The position numbers and the translations under genes are program-made. Below, piece by piece: positions 17,446-26,462 of a stretch of 59,326 nucleotides of DNA (its first letter is position 1; each line of letters opens with the position of its first letter). The notes beneath the pieces were generated by a model, which worked only from the letters and a program-made list of their open reading frames with translations, ran no database searches and was not told where the DNA came from. Origin of the DNA: Zwartia sp. GTDB lineage: Bacteria; Pseudomonadota; Gammaproteobacteria; Burkholderiales; Burkholderiaceae_B. The stretch lies in NCBI GenBank assembly GCA_030653405.1, contig JAURZO010000217.1, forward strand, positions 1 to 59,326. The letters run 5' to 3'.

Positions 17446-18230
17446 GCGACATCCTGAACAAAATCCTTGCCGTCAAAGCCCAAGAAGTCGCCACCGAGCG
17501 GCAGGCCCGTAGCGAAGCTGAGCTTCTCAAAGAAGCCAAAGCGCGCAAAGATGTCCGTGGTTTTGGTAAAGCGCTAGAAGCCAAGATCGCCGCCGGCTTA
17601 CCCGGGGTGATTGCCGAGATCAAAAAAGCCTCACCTTCCAAGGGTGTGCTGCGTGAGATTTTCCTGCCTGCAGAGATCGCCCAGTCCTATGCCGAACACG
17701 GGGCCGCATGTCTGTCCGTGCTAACAGACAAACAGTTTTTTCTAGGTGACGACGATTACCTTCGGCAGGCTCGCGCCGCCTGCACGCTTCCGGTGCTGCG
17801 CAAAGACTTTATCGTCGATCCCTATCAAATCATCGCCGCGCGTGCGATGGGTGCGGACTGTATCCTATTGATTGTGTCAGCACTCAGTCCCAAGCAACTC
17901 GCAGAGTTTGAAGAGTGTGCGTTCGAGCTTGGCATGGATGTATTAGTCGAGGTCCACGATGCGCAAGAGCTTGAAATCGCGCTGGAGATGAACACCTCGC
18001 TGCTCGGCATCAACAATCGCAACCTGCGCACATTTGAAACCTCACTCCAGAACACGCTCGATTTGCTACAACGTATACCGATCGGCAAACTCGTCATCAC
18101 GGAGAGCGGCATTCTGGCACCCGCTGATGTACAGCTCATGCGCACAAACGACGTCAATGCATTCCTGGTGGGCGAGGCCTTCATGCGCGCCCCCAATCCC
18201 GGCGCCGAGCTCGCCAGGCTTTTTACCTGA
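17442..18230 (+). CDS. trpC: Indole-3-glycerol phosphate synthase
   Basis: The 262 residue TIM-barrel protein carries E-I-K-K-A-S-P-S-K-G, V-L-R-K-D-F-I-V-D-P-Y-Q, L-L-I-V-S-A-L and L-G-I-N-N-R-N-L-R-T-F, the conserved blocks of TrpC. It is monofunctional, without a TrpF domain. trpF, trpB and trpA are not in the window and must lie in another locus, as is usual in this lineage. Confidence 0.97.
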   Translation: MSDILNKILAVKAQEVATERQARSEAELLKEAKARKDVRGFGKALEAKIAAGLPGVIAEIKKASPSKGVLREIFLPAEIAQSYAEHGAACLSVLTDKQFFLGDDDYLRQARAACTLPVLRKDFIVDPYQIIAARAMGADCILLIVSALSPKQLAEFEECAFELGMDVLVEVHDAQELEIALEMNTSLLGINNRNLRTFETSLQNTLDLLQRIPIGKLVITESGILAPADVQLMRTNDVNAFLVGEAFMRAPNPGAELARLFT

Positions 18231-18232
18231 TA

Positions 18233-18979
18233 ATGTTGTTCAACGATAACGAGCTGGAACAAGCATCGCTCTGGGCACATCTCGAACGCATACCCGAGGC
18301 ATGGCAGCAATGCTTGGCAGCGCCAGACGTTCAAGCCGCCCTTGCGAAGCTCTCGGCCATGCTTGAAGCGCGTTTGGCAAAAGGTGCCGTGATTTATCCT
18401 GCGAGGCCTTTTCGCGCACTTGAATCGCTCGAGCCCAATGCAGTCAAGGTTGTGATTCTGGGACAGGACCCCTATCACGGCCCCGGACAGGCGCAGGGCC
18501 TTGCTTTTTCGGTGCCGGACGGTTTTAAACGTCCTCCAAGCCTGCGAAATATTTTCCAGGAGATTGAGCGTGAGTTTCCCACTGATCACAATACGCTCAT
18601 CCTGACTCCTAATCTGCTTAAAAATGATCTGTCGCGCTGGGCAGACCAAGGCGTTTTACTACTCAATACCTGCCTCACTGTCGAGAGCGGTCAGCCTGCC
18701 TCTCATGCCGGTGCCGGCTGGGAGACCGTCACGGATGCGCTGATCGCGAGCGTCTCGCAGGACGCATCGCCTAAAGTATTCATGCTGTGGGGCAGCCACG
18801 CTCAGGCCAAACGAACGCTTATTGCTGACCTGGGTGATCATTTGATTTTGATGGCCAATCACCCCTCACCGCTCTCTGCGCGCAGACCCCCAACGCCCTT
18901 TATCGGTTGCAACCACTTCCAGCTCGCGAATGCGTGGTTGACGCAACACAATCTCCAAGTAATTGACTGGCAAGCATAA
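18233..18979 (+). CDS. ung: Uracil-DNA glycosylase
   Basis: The 248 residue family 1 UDG has the catalytic water-activating motif G-Q-D-P-Y-H-G, the uracil-binding N-x-x-L-T-V region (L-L-N-T-C-L-T-V) and the DNA-intercalating loop H-P-S-P-L-S. It excises uracil from DNA. The ATG is 2 bases after the trpC stop, so ung is almost certainly cotranscribed with trp and would be influenced by trp attenuation. Confidence 0.96.
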   Translation: MLFNDNELEQASLWAHLERIPEAWQQCLAAPDVQAALAKLSAMLEARLAKGAVIYPARPFRALESLEPNAVKVVILGQDPYHGPGQAQGLAFSVPDGFKRPPSLRNIFQEIEREFPTDHNTLILTPNLLKNDLSRWADQGVLLLNTCLTVESGQPASHAGAGWETVTDALIASVSQDASPKVFMLWGSHAQAKRTLIADLGDHLILMANHPSPLSARRPPTPFIGCNHFQLANAWLTQHNLQVIDWQA

Positions 18980-19332
18980 TTTTTCGCACAGAGGGTTTAC
19001 CCGAGTCGAAAAATAGGTTAGTATTCGGGCTCTGTACAAAAAGTGCATTTGTATAAATTACTGCTGGTTTCAACGTACCGTTGGTATAACGTACCGCTGC
19101 ACAAGAAAGTGCATAAGTCTGAAAACAGGCAACAACCTGGTTTTCGGCTTCACATCATCGATTCCTGACCTCCTTTCCTTTCGTGGGCAGCTAGTGTGAT
19201 CCAGATAGATGGATCTCCAGCCCAGACGTTCGGTTGATTCGGTCGGCGCGATGCTCGATTCAACCGACTACCGCCGGTCTACCAATCCTCCGGGCTGCGT
19301 CACATGGCCACTATCTGGCCTTAAGGAAAGTC
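18980..19332 (+). promoter_or_regulatory. Long structured leader of the DEAD-box helicase gene
   Basis: This 353 base stretch has no gene. A possible promoter is GTTTAC (18995-19000) and TAGTAT (19019-19024) with an 18 base spacer, giving a leader of about 300 bases. Visible structure includes a hairpin GAAAACAGG/CCTGGTTTTC with one bulge (19121-19145) and GATCCA/TGGATC (19198-19215). CGGTTGA pairs with TCAACCG (starting near 19231 and 19259). A long-range match of CCAGATAG (19201-19208) with CTATCTGG ends just before the Shine-Dalgarno AAGGAAAG (19323-19330). AACGTACCG occurs at 19072 and 19088, and AAAGTGCAT at 19040 and 19106. A regulatory RNA role is inferred. Confidence 0.45.
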
Positions 19333-21069
19333 ATGTCCTTCGATTCGTTGGGGCTCGTCCCCGCTTTGTTGTCTTCCATTGAACGTACCGGCTTCACCAC
19401 GCCGACACCCGTGCAAACGTCTGCCATTCCCGCAGCGCTGGCTGGTGCCGACTTGATGGTGTCCGCCCAGACAGGCAGCGGCAAAACTGCTGCCTTTATG
19501 CTCCCCGCACTCAACAAAATCGCCCACAAGCCTGCAAACAAAGGCCGTGGCGTTCAAGTGCTGGTGCTCACCCCCACACGCGAACTCGCGATGCAGGTCA
19601 GCGAAGCTACCGAAATGTACGGTAGCAACCTGGACGATCTGCGTGTCGCCACCGTTGTAGGCGGCATGCCTTATGGCGCCCAACTCAAGGCCTTATCCCG
19701 TCGCGTCGACGTGCTAGTTGCCACCCCAGGTCGTCTGCTCGATCACCTGCAAGCACGCCGCGTTGACTTGTCGACTGTCCACACCCTGGTGCTCGACGAA
19801 GCTGACCGCATGCTCGACATGGGCTTCATTGATGACATCAACACCATCGTGGATCGTTGCCCGGAGTCACGCCAGACACTCTTGTTCTCAGCCACGCTTG
19901 ACGGCACTGTCGCCAAATTGGCCGCACGCATGATGCGTGATCCACAACGTATCGAAATGACCTCGCAGTCGGATCGCCACGCCAACATCACACAAACACT
20001 GCTGTACGCCGATGACGCTGGCCATAAATTGCGCTTGCTTGATCATCTGTTGCGCGATGTCTCGATGGACCAAGCCATCATCTTTACCGCGACCAAACGT
20101 GGTGCAGACGATCTGGCCGAGCACCTCATTGACAGCGGCTTTTCAGCAATGGCTTTGCATGGTGACATGAACCAACGCCAGCGCTCACGCACCTTGTCCG
20201 AAGTGCAAGACGGCCGTGTCCGCGTGCTGGTCGCAACAGACGTCGCCGCCCGCGGCATTGACGTCCAAGCCATCAGCCATGCGATCAACTACGATTTGCC
20301 GATGCAACCCGAAGACTACGTGCACCGCATTGGCCGTACGGGTCGTGCCGGTCGCGATGGCGCAGCCTTCACGCTAGCAGTTCACAGCGAGCGCCATAAA
20401 GTGCGTCGTATCGAGCACTTCATTGGCAACACCATTCCTCCTGGCGTGATCGCCGGTCTTGAGCCACAACGCACACCAAGCTCACGCCCCGAAGGCGCGT
20501 CACGCGGTGCGGGCGGCAAAAAGCCGAACCGTTGGAGCAATGACCGCAGCAGCACCGGTGACCGTTACTCAGCTGGTCGCAGCGAGCCACGTAGCTTTGC
20601 ACCCCGCGGTGATGCACCACGTGGCGATGCGCCTCGCGGTGACAGACCCTATGCGGCACGCGGTGACAAGCCCACTTTCGCACCACGTGGTGACAAGCCC
20701 TTTGGTGATCGCGAGCGTTCTTTCGCTCCTCGCGGTGATGCGCCTCGCGGTGATCGTCCCGCTTTCGCACCACGTGGTGATCGTCCGCAGGCCGCTCGCA
20801 GCGACAATCCTTACGCCAGCACACGCAGCGAAGGTCGTCCTTTTGAGCACCGTGCTGACCGTGCACCTTCCGATCGTCCCGCTTATGCTGGCAAGCCTGC
20901 CGCACGTCCTGGTCGCGATTTCGCACCACGCGCAGCAGCACCCAGCGGTAAGACTTTCGCGCCACGCGGCGATGGTCCTGCACGTTCAGGCGCAGCAACT
21001 CGGCCAGGCGCTCCACGCGCTGCGGCTGGTGCGCGTCGGGGCTTTAATTTTGACGGTGGCCGCCGTTAA
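19333..21069 (+). CDS. rhlE: DEAD-box RNA helicase, RhlE-like, with long basic repeat tail
   Basis: The 578 residue protein opens with the Q motif (G-F-T-T-P-T-P-V-Q), Walker A A-Q-T-G-S-G-K-T, V-L-D-E-A-D-R-M-L-D, S-A-T and the C-terminal helicase motifs D-V-A-A-R-G-I-D and H-R-I-G-R-T-G-R. From about residue 380 it becomes a low-complexity tail built on units such as F-A-P-R-G-D and A-P-R-G-D-R-P, rich in Arg, Gly, Asp and Pro. Such a tail is likely to bind RNA nonspecifically. The ATG at 19333 has AAGGAAAG just upstream. The frame is open further upstream to 19234 but that region is leader. It probably acts in ribosome assembly or mRNA turnover. Confidence 0.93.
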   Translation: MSFDSLGLVPALLSSIERTGFTTPTPVQTSAIPAALAGADLMVSAQTGSGKTAAFMLPALNKIAHKPANKGRGVQVLVLTPTRELAMQVSEATEMYGSNLDDLRVATVVGGMPYGAQLKALSRRVDVLVATPGRLLDHLQARRVDLSTVHTLVLDEADRMLDMGFIDDINTIVDRCPESRQTLLFSATLDGTVAKLAARMMRDPQRIEMTSQSDRHANITQTLLYADDAGHKLRLLDHLLRDVSMDQAIIFTATKRGADDLAEHLIDSGFSAMALHGDMNQRQRSRTLSEVQDGRVRVLVATDVAARGIDVQAISHAINYDLPMQPEDYVHRIGRTGRAGRDGAAFTLAVHSERHKVRRIEHFIGNTIPPGVIAGLEPQRTPSSRPEGASRGAGGKKPNRWSNDRSSTGDRYSAGRSEPRSFAPRGDAPRGDAPRGDRPYAARGDKPTFAPRGDKPFGDRERSFAPRGDAPRGDRPAFAPRGDRPQAARSDNPYASTRSEGRPFEHRADRAPSDRPAYAGKPAARPGRDFAPRAAAPSGKTFAPRGDGPARSGAATRPGAPRAAAGARRGFNFDGGRR

Positions 21070-21124
21070 GCGATTGCCGTCTAACGGTCTTCGCTCAACG
21101 TAAGCCTCACCAGCAGAAATCGCA

Positions 21125-22345
21125 GTGCCTACCGAGACCTCCATCCCGGTAAGCGCTGATGCACTGACCCACAGTCAGCGCGTCAGCGCTTTTTTGCATG
21201 CGCAGATCCAGCAAGCAGATGGCTGGCTGCCTTTTAGCAGTTGGATGCATCACGTTTTGTACGCGCCCGGGCTCGGTTATTACGCTGCGGGCAATACTAA
21301 GCTCGCAGAGCCCCAGCGCACAGGCAGCGCTTCGCTCAGTGGTGACTTTGTCACTGCACCTCAGCTCACACCGCTATTTGGCCAAACAATCGCCAAACAA
21401 GTCGCCGAAATCCTCAGACTTACTGACACGCTTGACGTTTTAGAGTTCGGTGCCGGCAGCGGTGCTCTGGCCCACGACATGCTCTGTGCGCTAGAAGCAG
21501 AAGGTCTGACGGTACGCTACTTCATCCTCGAAGTCTCAGCAGATTTGCGCGCCAGACAACAAGAGCGTCTTAAGTCCTGGGGTGAGCGAATTCAATGGCT
21601 CGATACGCTTCCCGAATCTTTCAGTGGTTGTGTAGTCGCCAATGAAGTCTTGGATGCCATGCCCATTGAGCTTTTCATGTGGTCCGATCAAGGCGAAGTC
21701 CTTGTGCGTGGGGTAGCCTCAACCAAGAGCGCCGAATCCACCTTTAGCAATATCCAGTTTTCTTACGAAGATCGTCCCGCCCCAGAGACGCTAGCCCAGA
21801 CGGTCCGGGCACGTATGCCTGCCCTCCCGGGCTATCGCTCCGAAGTCAATCTGCAAGCCGAAGCCTGGATACGTGATATGGGTCAATGGCTCACGCGCGG
21901 CGCCGCTCTTCTCATTGATTATGGCTTCCCGCGGCACGAATATTTTCATCCACAACGGCAGCATGGCACCTTGATGTGTCATATTCAGCACCGCACCCAC
22001 GATGATGTGTTTCTAGCGCCTGGTTTACAAGACATCACAGCGCATGTGGATTTCACCGCAATGGCCGAGGCGGCTGAAGCGGCGGGGCTTGAGGTGTTGG
22101 GCTATACCTCTCAGGCGCGTTTCCTGCTCAACGCTGGGCTGCCTGATTTGCTCATGGCGTTCGCACAGAGCGAAATTGCCCAGACCGATCCCAAACAACG
22201 TGCAAACACCAACGCCGCCGTTCAAAAGCTGATTTCCGAAGCAGAAATGGGTGAACTCTTCAAAGTGATCGCGCTTGGTCGGGGCGTGACCGGCCCCCTG
22301 AGCGGCTTTGCCCGCAGTGACCGGTCAGGGCAACTTTACAAGTAA
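21125..22345 (+). CDS. MidA/NDUFAF7-family SAM-dependent methyltransferase
   Basis: The 406 residue protein matches COG1565 (NDUFAF7/MidA): G-Y-Y-A near the N-terminus, G-D-F-V-T-A-P-Q-L-T-P-L-F-G, the SAM-binding E-F-G-A-G-S-G-A-L and A-N-E-V-L-D-A-M-P. The mitochondrial relative methylates an arginine of complex I subunit NDUFS2; the bacterial substrate is not established. The start is a GTG at 21125. The 3' end overlaps the convergent cca gene by 21 bases. Confidence 0.9.
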   Translation: MPTETSIPVSADALTHSQRVSAFLHAQIQQADGWLPFSSWMHHVLYAPGLGYYAAGNTKLAEPQRTGSASLSGDFVTAPQLTPLFGQTIAKQVAEILRLTDTLDVLEFGAGSGALAHDMLCALEAEGLTVRYFILEVSADLRARQQERLKSWGERIQWLDTLPESFSGCVVANEVLDAMPIELFMWSDQGEVLVRGVASTKSAESTFSNIQFSYEDRPAPETLAQTVRARMPALPGYRSEVNLQAEAWIRDMGQWLTRGAALLIDYGFPRHEYFHPQRQHGTLMCHIQHRTHDDVFLAPGLQDITAHVDFTAMAEAAEAAGLEVLGYTSQARFLLNAGLPDLLMAFAQSEIAQTDPKQRANTNAAVQKLISEAEMGELFKVIALGRGVTGPLSGFARSDRSGQLYK

Positions 22346-23413
22346 AGCCGACAGGCGTGCCGCCCGCACAGCCTGTTTAATCTGTGCGGGCGCATCCGCA
22401 GTACGCGCCGCAGCACCTGCATCCACAGACAACACCACCTCCAGACACGTTGACCATCTGCTTTGATCAAAATCTACGACTATTTTTGCGGTTTCAATTA
22501 GCGCAAGCATGCGCTCCGGCTTACGCAAGGCATCGCACGACTCGAACAATGACAACACATCCTCAGCCTGCGTAGCATGGATCGTGCTCAATACTCGAGG
22601 CAACAGTCGCGCCATATCGGCACACTCAGTGGGTGACCGCAGGCGCTTGGACAATTCGATACGTGCATCGGTATCGAGACAGAGCAACGCATAACGCGAA
22701 GCCAAAGACAAAGACGTTTGTGCCGCAGCATCCAGAAACTGCGCCACTCGCACACTATGTTGCCATTCCGGCATGATGCGTGCGGCAGCGCCTGTGTCCA
22801 CCAAGACCGCCAACATGCGGGCGGGCTGCTGCGACATCAGACCCCGCGCAAGCTCTTGCCAAACACGCTCCGGAACAAGCGCATCGACCTCCCCCACGCT
22901 CACCATCTTGCGACAGAGTGCCAAGGTCTCGGATGCAACGGAAAACTCACCAAAGCGCGCACAAAACCGCGCCAATCTTAAAATGCGAACAGGATCCTCT
23001 TCAAAGGCAGGACCGACATGGCGAAAGATCCTTGCCTGAAGGTCTGCAGCACCATTGAGCGGATCGATCAGCACACCCTCGGCAGACTGCGCCATCGCGT
23101 TGACGGTCAGATCACGGCGCTTGAGATCCTCCTCTAGCGTGACATCGATACCTGTATAAAACGTGAAGCCTTTATACCCTCTACCGGATTTGCGCTCCGT
23201 ACGCGCGAGCGCATATTCCTCTTTAGTCTCGGGATGCAGAAAAACAGGATAGTCTCCTCCCACGGGAATAAAGCCACGCCGCACCATCTCCTCGGGCGTT
23301 GCACCCACGACCACCCAATCGCGGTCTCCAGCGGGCTGGCCTAACAACGCATCACGCACCGCCCCCCCGACGATAAAGACCTGCAAACCACTCAAGGCCA
23401 CATCAGACGTCAC
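22325..23413 (-). CDS. cca: CCA-adding tRNA nucleotidyltransferase
   Basis: The 362 residue protein has the class II nucleotidyltransferase core G-G-A-V-R-D-A-L-L-G, then D-R-D-W-V-V-V-G, E-E-Y-A-L-A-R-T-E-R-K, R-R-D-L-T-V-N-A-M-A and the E-D-P-V-R-I-L-R-L-A-R motif. It builds and repairs the 3' CCA end of tRNAs. At 362 residues it is shorter than E. coli Cca (412), and the C-terminal HD phosphohydrolase part looks reduced. It overlaps the slt stop region by 4 bases upstream and the methyltransferase 3' end downstream. Confidence 0.93.
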   Translation of the reverse strand: MTSDVALSGLQVFIVGGAVRDALLGQPAGDRDWVVVGATPEEMVRRGFIPVGGDYPVFLHPETKEEYALARTERKSGRGYKGFTFYTGIDVTLEEDLKRRDLTVNAMAQSAEGVLIDPLNGAADLQARIFRHVGPAFEEDPVRILRLARFCARFGEFSVASETLALCRKMVSVGEVDALVPERVWQELARGLMSQQPARMLAVLVDTGAAARIMPEWQHSVRVAQFLDAAAQTSLSLASRYALLCLDTDARIELSKRLRSPTECADMARLLPRVLSTIHATQAEDVLSLFESCDALRKPERMLALIETAKIVVDFDQSRWSTCLEVVLSVDAGAAARTADAPAQIKQAVRAARLSALLVKLP

Positions 23414-25737
23414 GGCAAGGGAGAGCGGCCATAGGGCTGAGGCTCGATCTGACCCAACCGTTTTTTGAGCGACTGCGGCTGTCCGCTAAAAACTGCTGCG
23501 TAATAGGTCGCATTGGACATCACTTTTTTGACGTAATCCCGAGTCTCATTAAAAGGAATCGTTTCAGCGAAAATTGCGCCCTCGACCGGCCCGTTCAACT
23601 TGGAGCGCCACAACATCGGACGCCCTGGACCCGCGTTGTAACCAGCGCTCGCGAGCACCTCGGAGCCACCTAAGTCCGCCTGCACCATACTCAAATAACT
23701 CGTCCCGAGCCTGGTATTCGTATCAAAGTCATTCACGCTCGAGGGTGTGAAATCGGTCATGCCTATTTTTTTAGCCATCCAACGGGCCGTCGCAGGCATC
23801 AACTGCATTAATCCTGAAGCACCGACATGTGAACGAGCATCCATGATGAACAGTGACTCCTGGCGAATCAACCCGTACACCCAGGCGGGATCAACGTTCA
23901 CTGCACGCGCCTGCGCACTGACACGCCCCTCAAAAGGTGCCACAAAGCGCTGGTTAAAGTCGACTTCATTTTTTGTGCGACCCGAGGTGACCACCACACG
24001 ATCATAAATACTCTCGCGACGTGCGAGTTCAGATGCGGCCAGCAACTGACGATCCGTCATGCCGCGCAACGTAAAGTTCCACTCCGGTACAGCCTCTGGA
24101 CGCCAACCCCTTTTGAATAAAGTCACGGCGCGTTGTAGTCCGGGATTGGCACGCGCTTGCGCAAGCTCTTGCTCTGTCACTGGGTCAGGACGTTTTGGTG
24201 CCACAATTGTGCGCCCAAGCTCTTCTGCCGCCAACTGACCATAGAAGCTAAAGTCTCCTGCAATCGAAGCATAAGCCTTCTCTGCTTCAGATTTTTTACC
24301 TGTTGCTGCCAGACCACGTGCCTTCCAGTACACCCAAGCTGGGTCGGCACGCTGAGTCGCATCCATCGTATCGATGCTCTGCATCACCCACTTCCAGTCA
24401 ATTTTCGGCTGCCGCAACGACATTCTCACTCGCCACGCCTCGTTGTTATCCGACAGGCGCGCAGAACCCGACTGGCGATACCAGTCATAGGCACGCGGAT
24501 CGAGGTTCATACTGGCGATCAAGCCAAGCTGTCCATACACCCACTGCGTATTGCTCTTAGGCAACTTGTCCTGCCACTGCCGCTTCAGTGAAGCTTCTGC
24601 GGCCGCCAAATCGGTACGTGCCTGACGCGCCAGACCAATCGCGACAATCTGATTCCGCATGGCCGAGCCCGAAGCGGTCTGCGTCGCCAGCCAAGCCGCA
24701 GGTGCTTTGATCATTGCGTCGTAGGCGATCAAATCATTTGCGTCAAATAAATACGCGGCAAAACGGCGCGCATCGGGCAGCTTGTTGTTTTCAATTGCAT
24801 CGTGCAAATAGGTTAACAACTCATCAGGTGTCAGTACGCGGTCCGCAACTAACTGATCAAATAGTTTCCAACAGGTGCCGAAAGGCACAAAAATCTTGAT
24901 GGCCTCGGCTGCGGTCGCACGCTGCCCGCCCATGTGACGCGCTTCGAGCTGGGAGCACAAGACTTGATTAGTTGGGTTGAGCACGGGTCCCAGCGCGCGC
25001 ACGGTGACAAAGTCGCCACTCCGCGCTGCCGTCAACACCCACTCACCTCGCAAGCGATCCGCGAGATATGCACCATTGTTTTGTTCCAGAAACTGCTCAA
25101 GACTTTGCCTGACACCTGGCGTTCTGTATTGACCGAGTTGAGTGCGCAATAACCAGTATTCTGGATACGTAGCCAGGACATCCCCTCGGGCTTGAGGCAC
25201 AAGGCTCGCAAGCTGACCAGGCTGCTTGCTGTTGAGCGCCTGCCGCGCCGCGGCAACCGCTTTGGCTGCCGGGGTATTTTCGGAGGCAACGATCGATGTC
25301 CAGGAGCCCGCTGTCTTTCCGGAGGCGGACGAAGCAGGCGTCGCTGTCATATTCTTTGCGGGCGCGATGGGCGCAACTTCGCGAGCGAGAGCCTGACTGT
25401 TGCTACTCGTGGTGGGGCTTGAGGTTTTTTGATCCCCTAACGAAATCTGTCCGACGGGTCTCGTCTGCGCCGCACCTGCAACAGGCGTAATGCTGCCATC
25501 GGCCCTTAAGACAAACTGTTCTGTCACGGGCGATGGTGATTGAGGTTGGGTTTGCGACTGACTTTGAGCGTGGACAGGCATCGTGCTCACTGCCCCTGCA
25601 CAGACTAAGGCTCCCACTATAGCCACGCGTATGACGCGAACAGCACGAGCAGCACCCGCGTCGCATACTGAGCCTGCGGCACGCTCCAAAACGCCTACCT
25701 GAACTCGGGAATTCTGATACTTTGCGCTTGTATGCAT
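23410..25737 (-). CDS. slt: Soluble lytic murein transglycosylase
   Basis: The 775 residue protein has an N-terminal export signal (V-A-I-V-G-A-L-V-C-A-G-A ending V-H-A-Q), a low-complexity Ser/Pro/Gln/Ala segment and a long alpha-superhelical domain. It ends in a C-terminal SLT domain with the catalytic Glu in R-Q-E-S-L-F and G-A-S-G-L-M-Q-L-M-P. It cleaves peptidoglycan in the periplasm. Two starts are possible. The ATG at 25737 has GAGG six bases upstream and is preferred over the GTG at 25779, which would crowd the divergent gene at 25793. It forms a 4 base overlap with cca. Confidence 0.92.
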   Translation of the reverse strand: MHTSAKYQNSRVQVGVLERAAGSVCDAGAARAVRVIRVAIVGALVCAGAVSTMPVHAQSQSQTQPQSPSPVTEQFVLRADGSITPVAGAAQTRPVGQISLGDQKTSSPTTSSNSQALAREVAPIAPAKNMTATPASSASGKTAGSWTSIVASENTPAAKAVAAARQALNSKQPGQLASLVPQARGDVLATYPEYWLLRTQLGQYRTPGVRQSLEQFLEQNNGAYLADRLRGEWVLTAARSGDFVTVRALGPVLNPTNQVLCSQLEARHMGGQRATAAEAIKIFVPFGTCWKLFDQLVADRVLTPDELLTYLHDAIENNKLPDARRFAAYLFDANDLIAYDAMIKAPAAWLATQTASGSAMRNQIVAIGLARQARTDLAAAEASLKRQWQDKLPKSNTQWVYGQLGLIASMNLDPRAYDWYRQSGSARLSDNNEAWRVRMSLRQPKIDWKWVMQSIDTMDATQRADPAWVYWKARGLAATGKKSEAEKAYASIAGDFSFYGQLAAEELGRTIVAPKRPDPVTEQELAQARANPGLQRAVTLFKRGWRPEAVPEWNFTLRGMTDRQLLAASELARRESIYDRVVVTSGRTKNEVDFNQRFVAPFEGRVSAQARAVNVDPAWVYGLIRQESLFIMDARSHVGASGLMQLMPATARWMAKKIGMTDFTPSSVNDFDTNTRLGTSYLSMVQADLGGSEVLASAGYNAGPGRPMLWRSKLNGPVEGAIFAETIPFNETRDYVKKVMSNATYYAAVFSGQPQSLKKRLGQIEPQPYGRSPLP

Positions 25738-25792
25738 ACAATGCCTCGATACAACGTTCAATACAATTTTTTTCCGCACGACTGCAGCCTAT

Positions 25793-26410
25793 ATGCCAAA
25801 GAATAACGCAGACCTGCTCCGTAAGCGGCTTCGCAGCCTCAGAGAAGCCATGCCTGTTGCCGAACGCCAACAGAGCAGTGCCCAACTCTGCTCGGAGCTC
25901 GGGCGTTGGTTTGAAACACGACATCTTCTCAGATCGCCAAAATCGGAAATAGTTGCCGGTTTTTGGCCGCTGACGCACGAACCGGATCTACGACCTCTTT
26001 TTCATCGCCTGCACGCAACGGGCACGACCGTGGCGCTACCCGTCGTTGTCAAAAAGCACGCCCCCTTAGAGTTTCACGCCTGGAAGCCAGCAGACAACCT
26101 CAACCCAGGCCCATTTGGCGTGCTGGAGCCCATTCAAGGCGCAGTGATGCAACCAACTGTACTGCTCGTGCCGACACTTGGCTTCAATGACCACGGTGAA
26201 CGTGTCGGCTATGGTGGGGGCTATTATGACCGCACGCTTGCCGCGCTGAGCAACAAAGGGATTCCTTTTACTACGATTGGCATTGCCTGGGATCAAGCCA
26301 GGCTCGACGAGGACGCTGAACATTCAGCCCAACCGCACGACCACCCACTCGATGCGATCCTGACACCCAACGGCTGGGTGAAGATCACGCCTAAGGCCAA
26401 GGCTCTTTAG
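25793..26410 (+). CDS. 5-formyltetrahydrofolate cyclo-ligase
   Basis: The 205 residue protein matches the YgfA/MTHFS family: an N-terminal K-R-L-R-S-L-R basic helix, P-G-P-F-G-V-L-E-P and the C-terminal G-Y-G-G-G-Y-Y-D-R-T-L substrate and ATP loop. It converts 5-formyl-THF to 5,10-methenyl-THF with ATP. It is divergent from slt and convergent with metF, the next folate C1 enzyme, with about 50 bases between the stops. In several proteobacteria 6S RNA precedes this gene, but here only about 55 bases separate the two starts. Confidence 0.92.
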   Translation: MPKNNADLLRKRLRSLREAMPVAERQQSSAQLCSELGRWFETRHLLRSPKSEIVAGFWPLTHEPDLRPLFHRLHATGTTVALPVVVKKHAPLEFHAWKPADNLNPGPFGVLEPIQGAVMQPTVLLVPTLGFNDHGERVGYGGGYYDRTLAALSNKGIPFTTIGIAWDQARLDEDAEHSAQPHDHPLDAILTPNGWVKITPKAKAL

Positions 26411-26462
26411 TTTGAGCCCATACCGAGTAAGCGACGACTCAATCTCGCGACTAGGCAAGACG

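Noticed and set aside
19072..19390. Three copies of AACGTACCG near the helicase start
   Set aside because: Two are in the leader at 16 base spacing, but the third is inside the coding region with no regular spacing, so a binding-site array is not supported.
20420..21016. Long open frames on both other strands across the helicase tail
   Set aside because: They arise from the repetitive Arg/Gly/Asp codons of the tail and give His/Val-rich or Arg-rich products with no family resemblance.
25738..25792. 6S RNA gene, often found next to the formyl-THF cyclo-ligase gene
   Set aside because: Only about 55 bases separate the divergent slt and cyclo-ligase starts, too short for a 6S RNA, and none was seen downstream.
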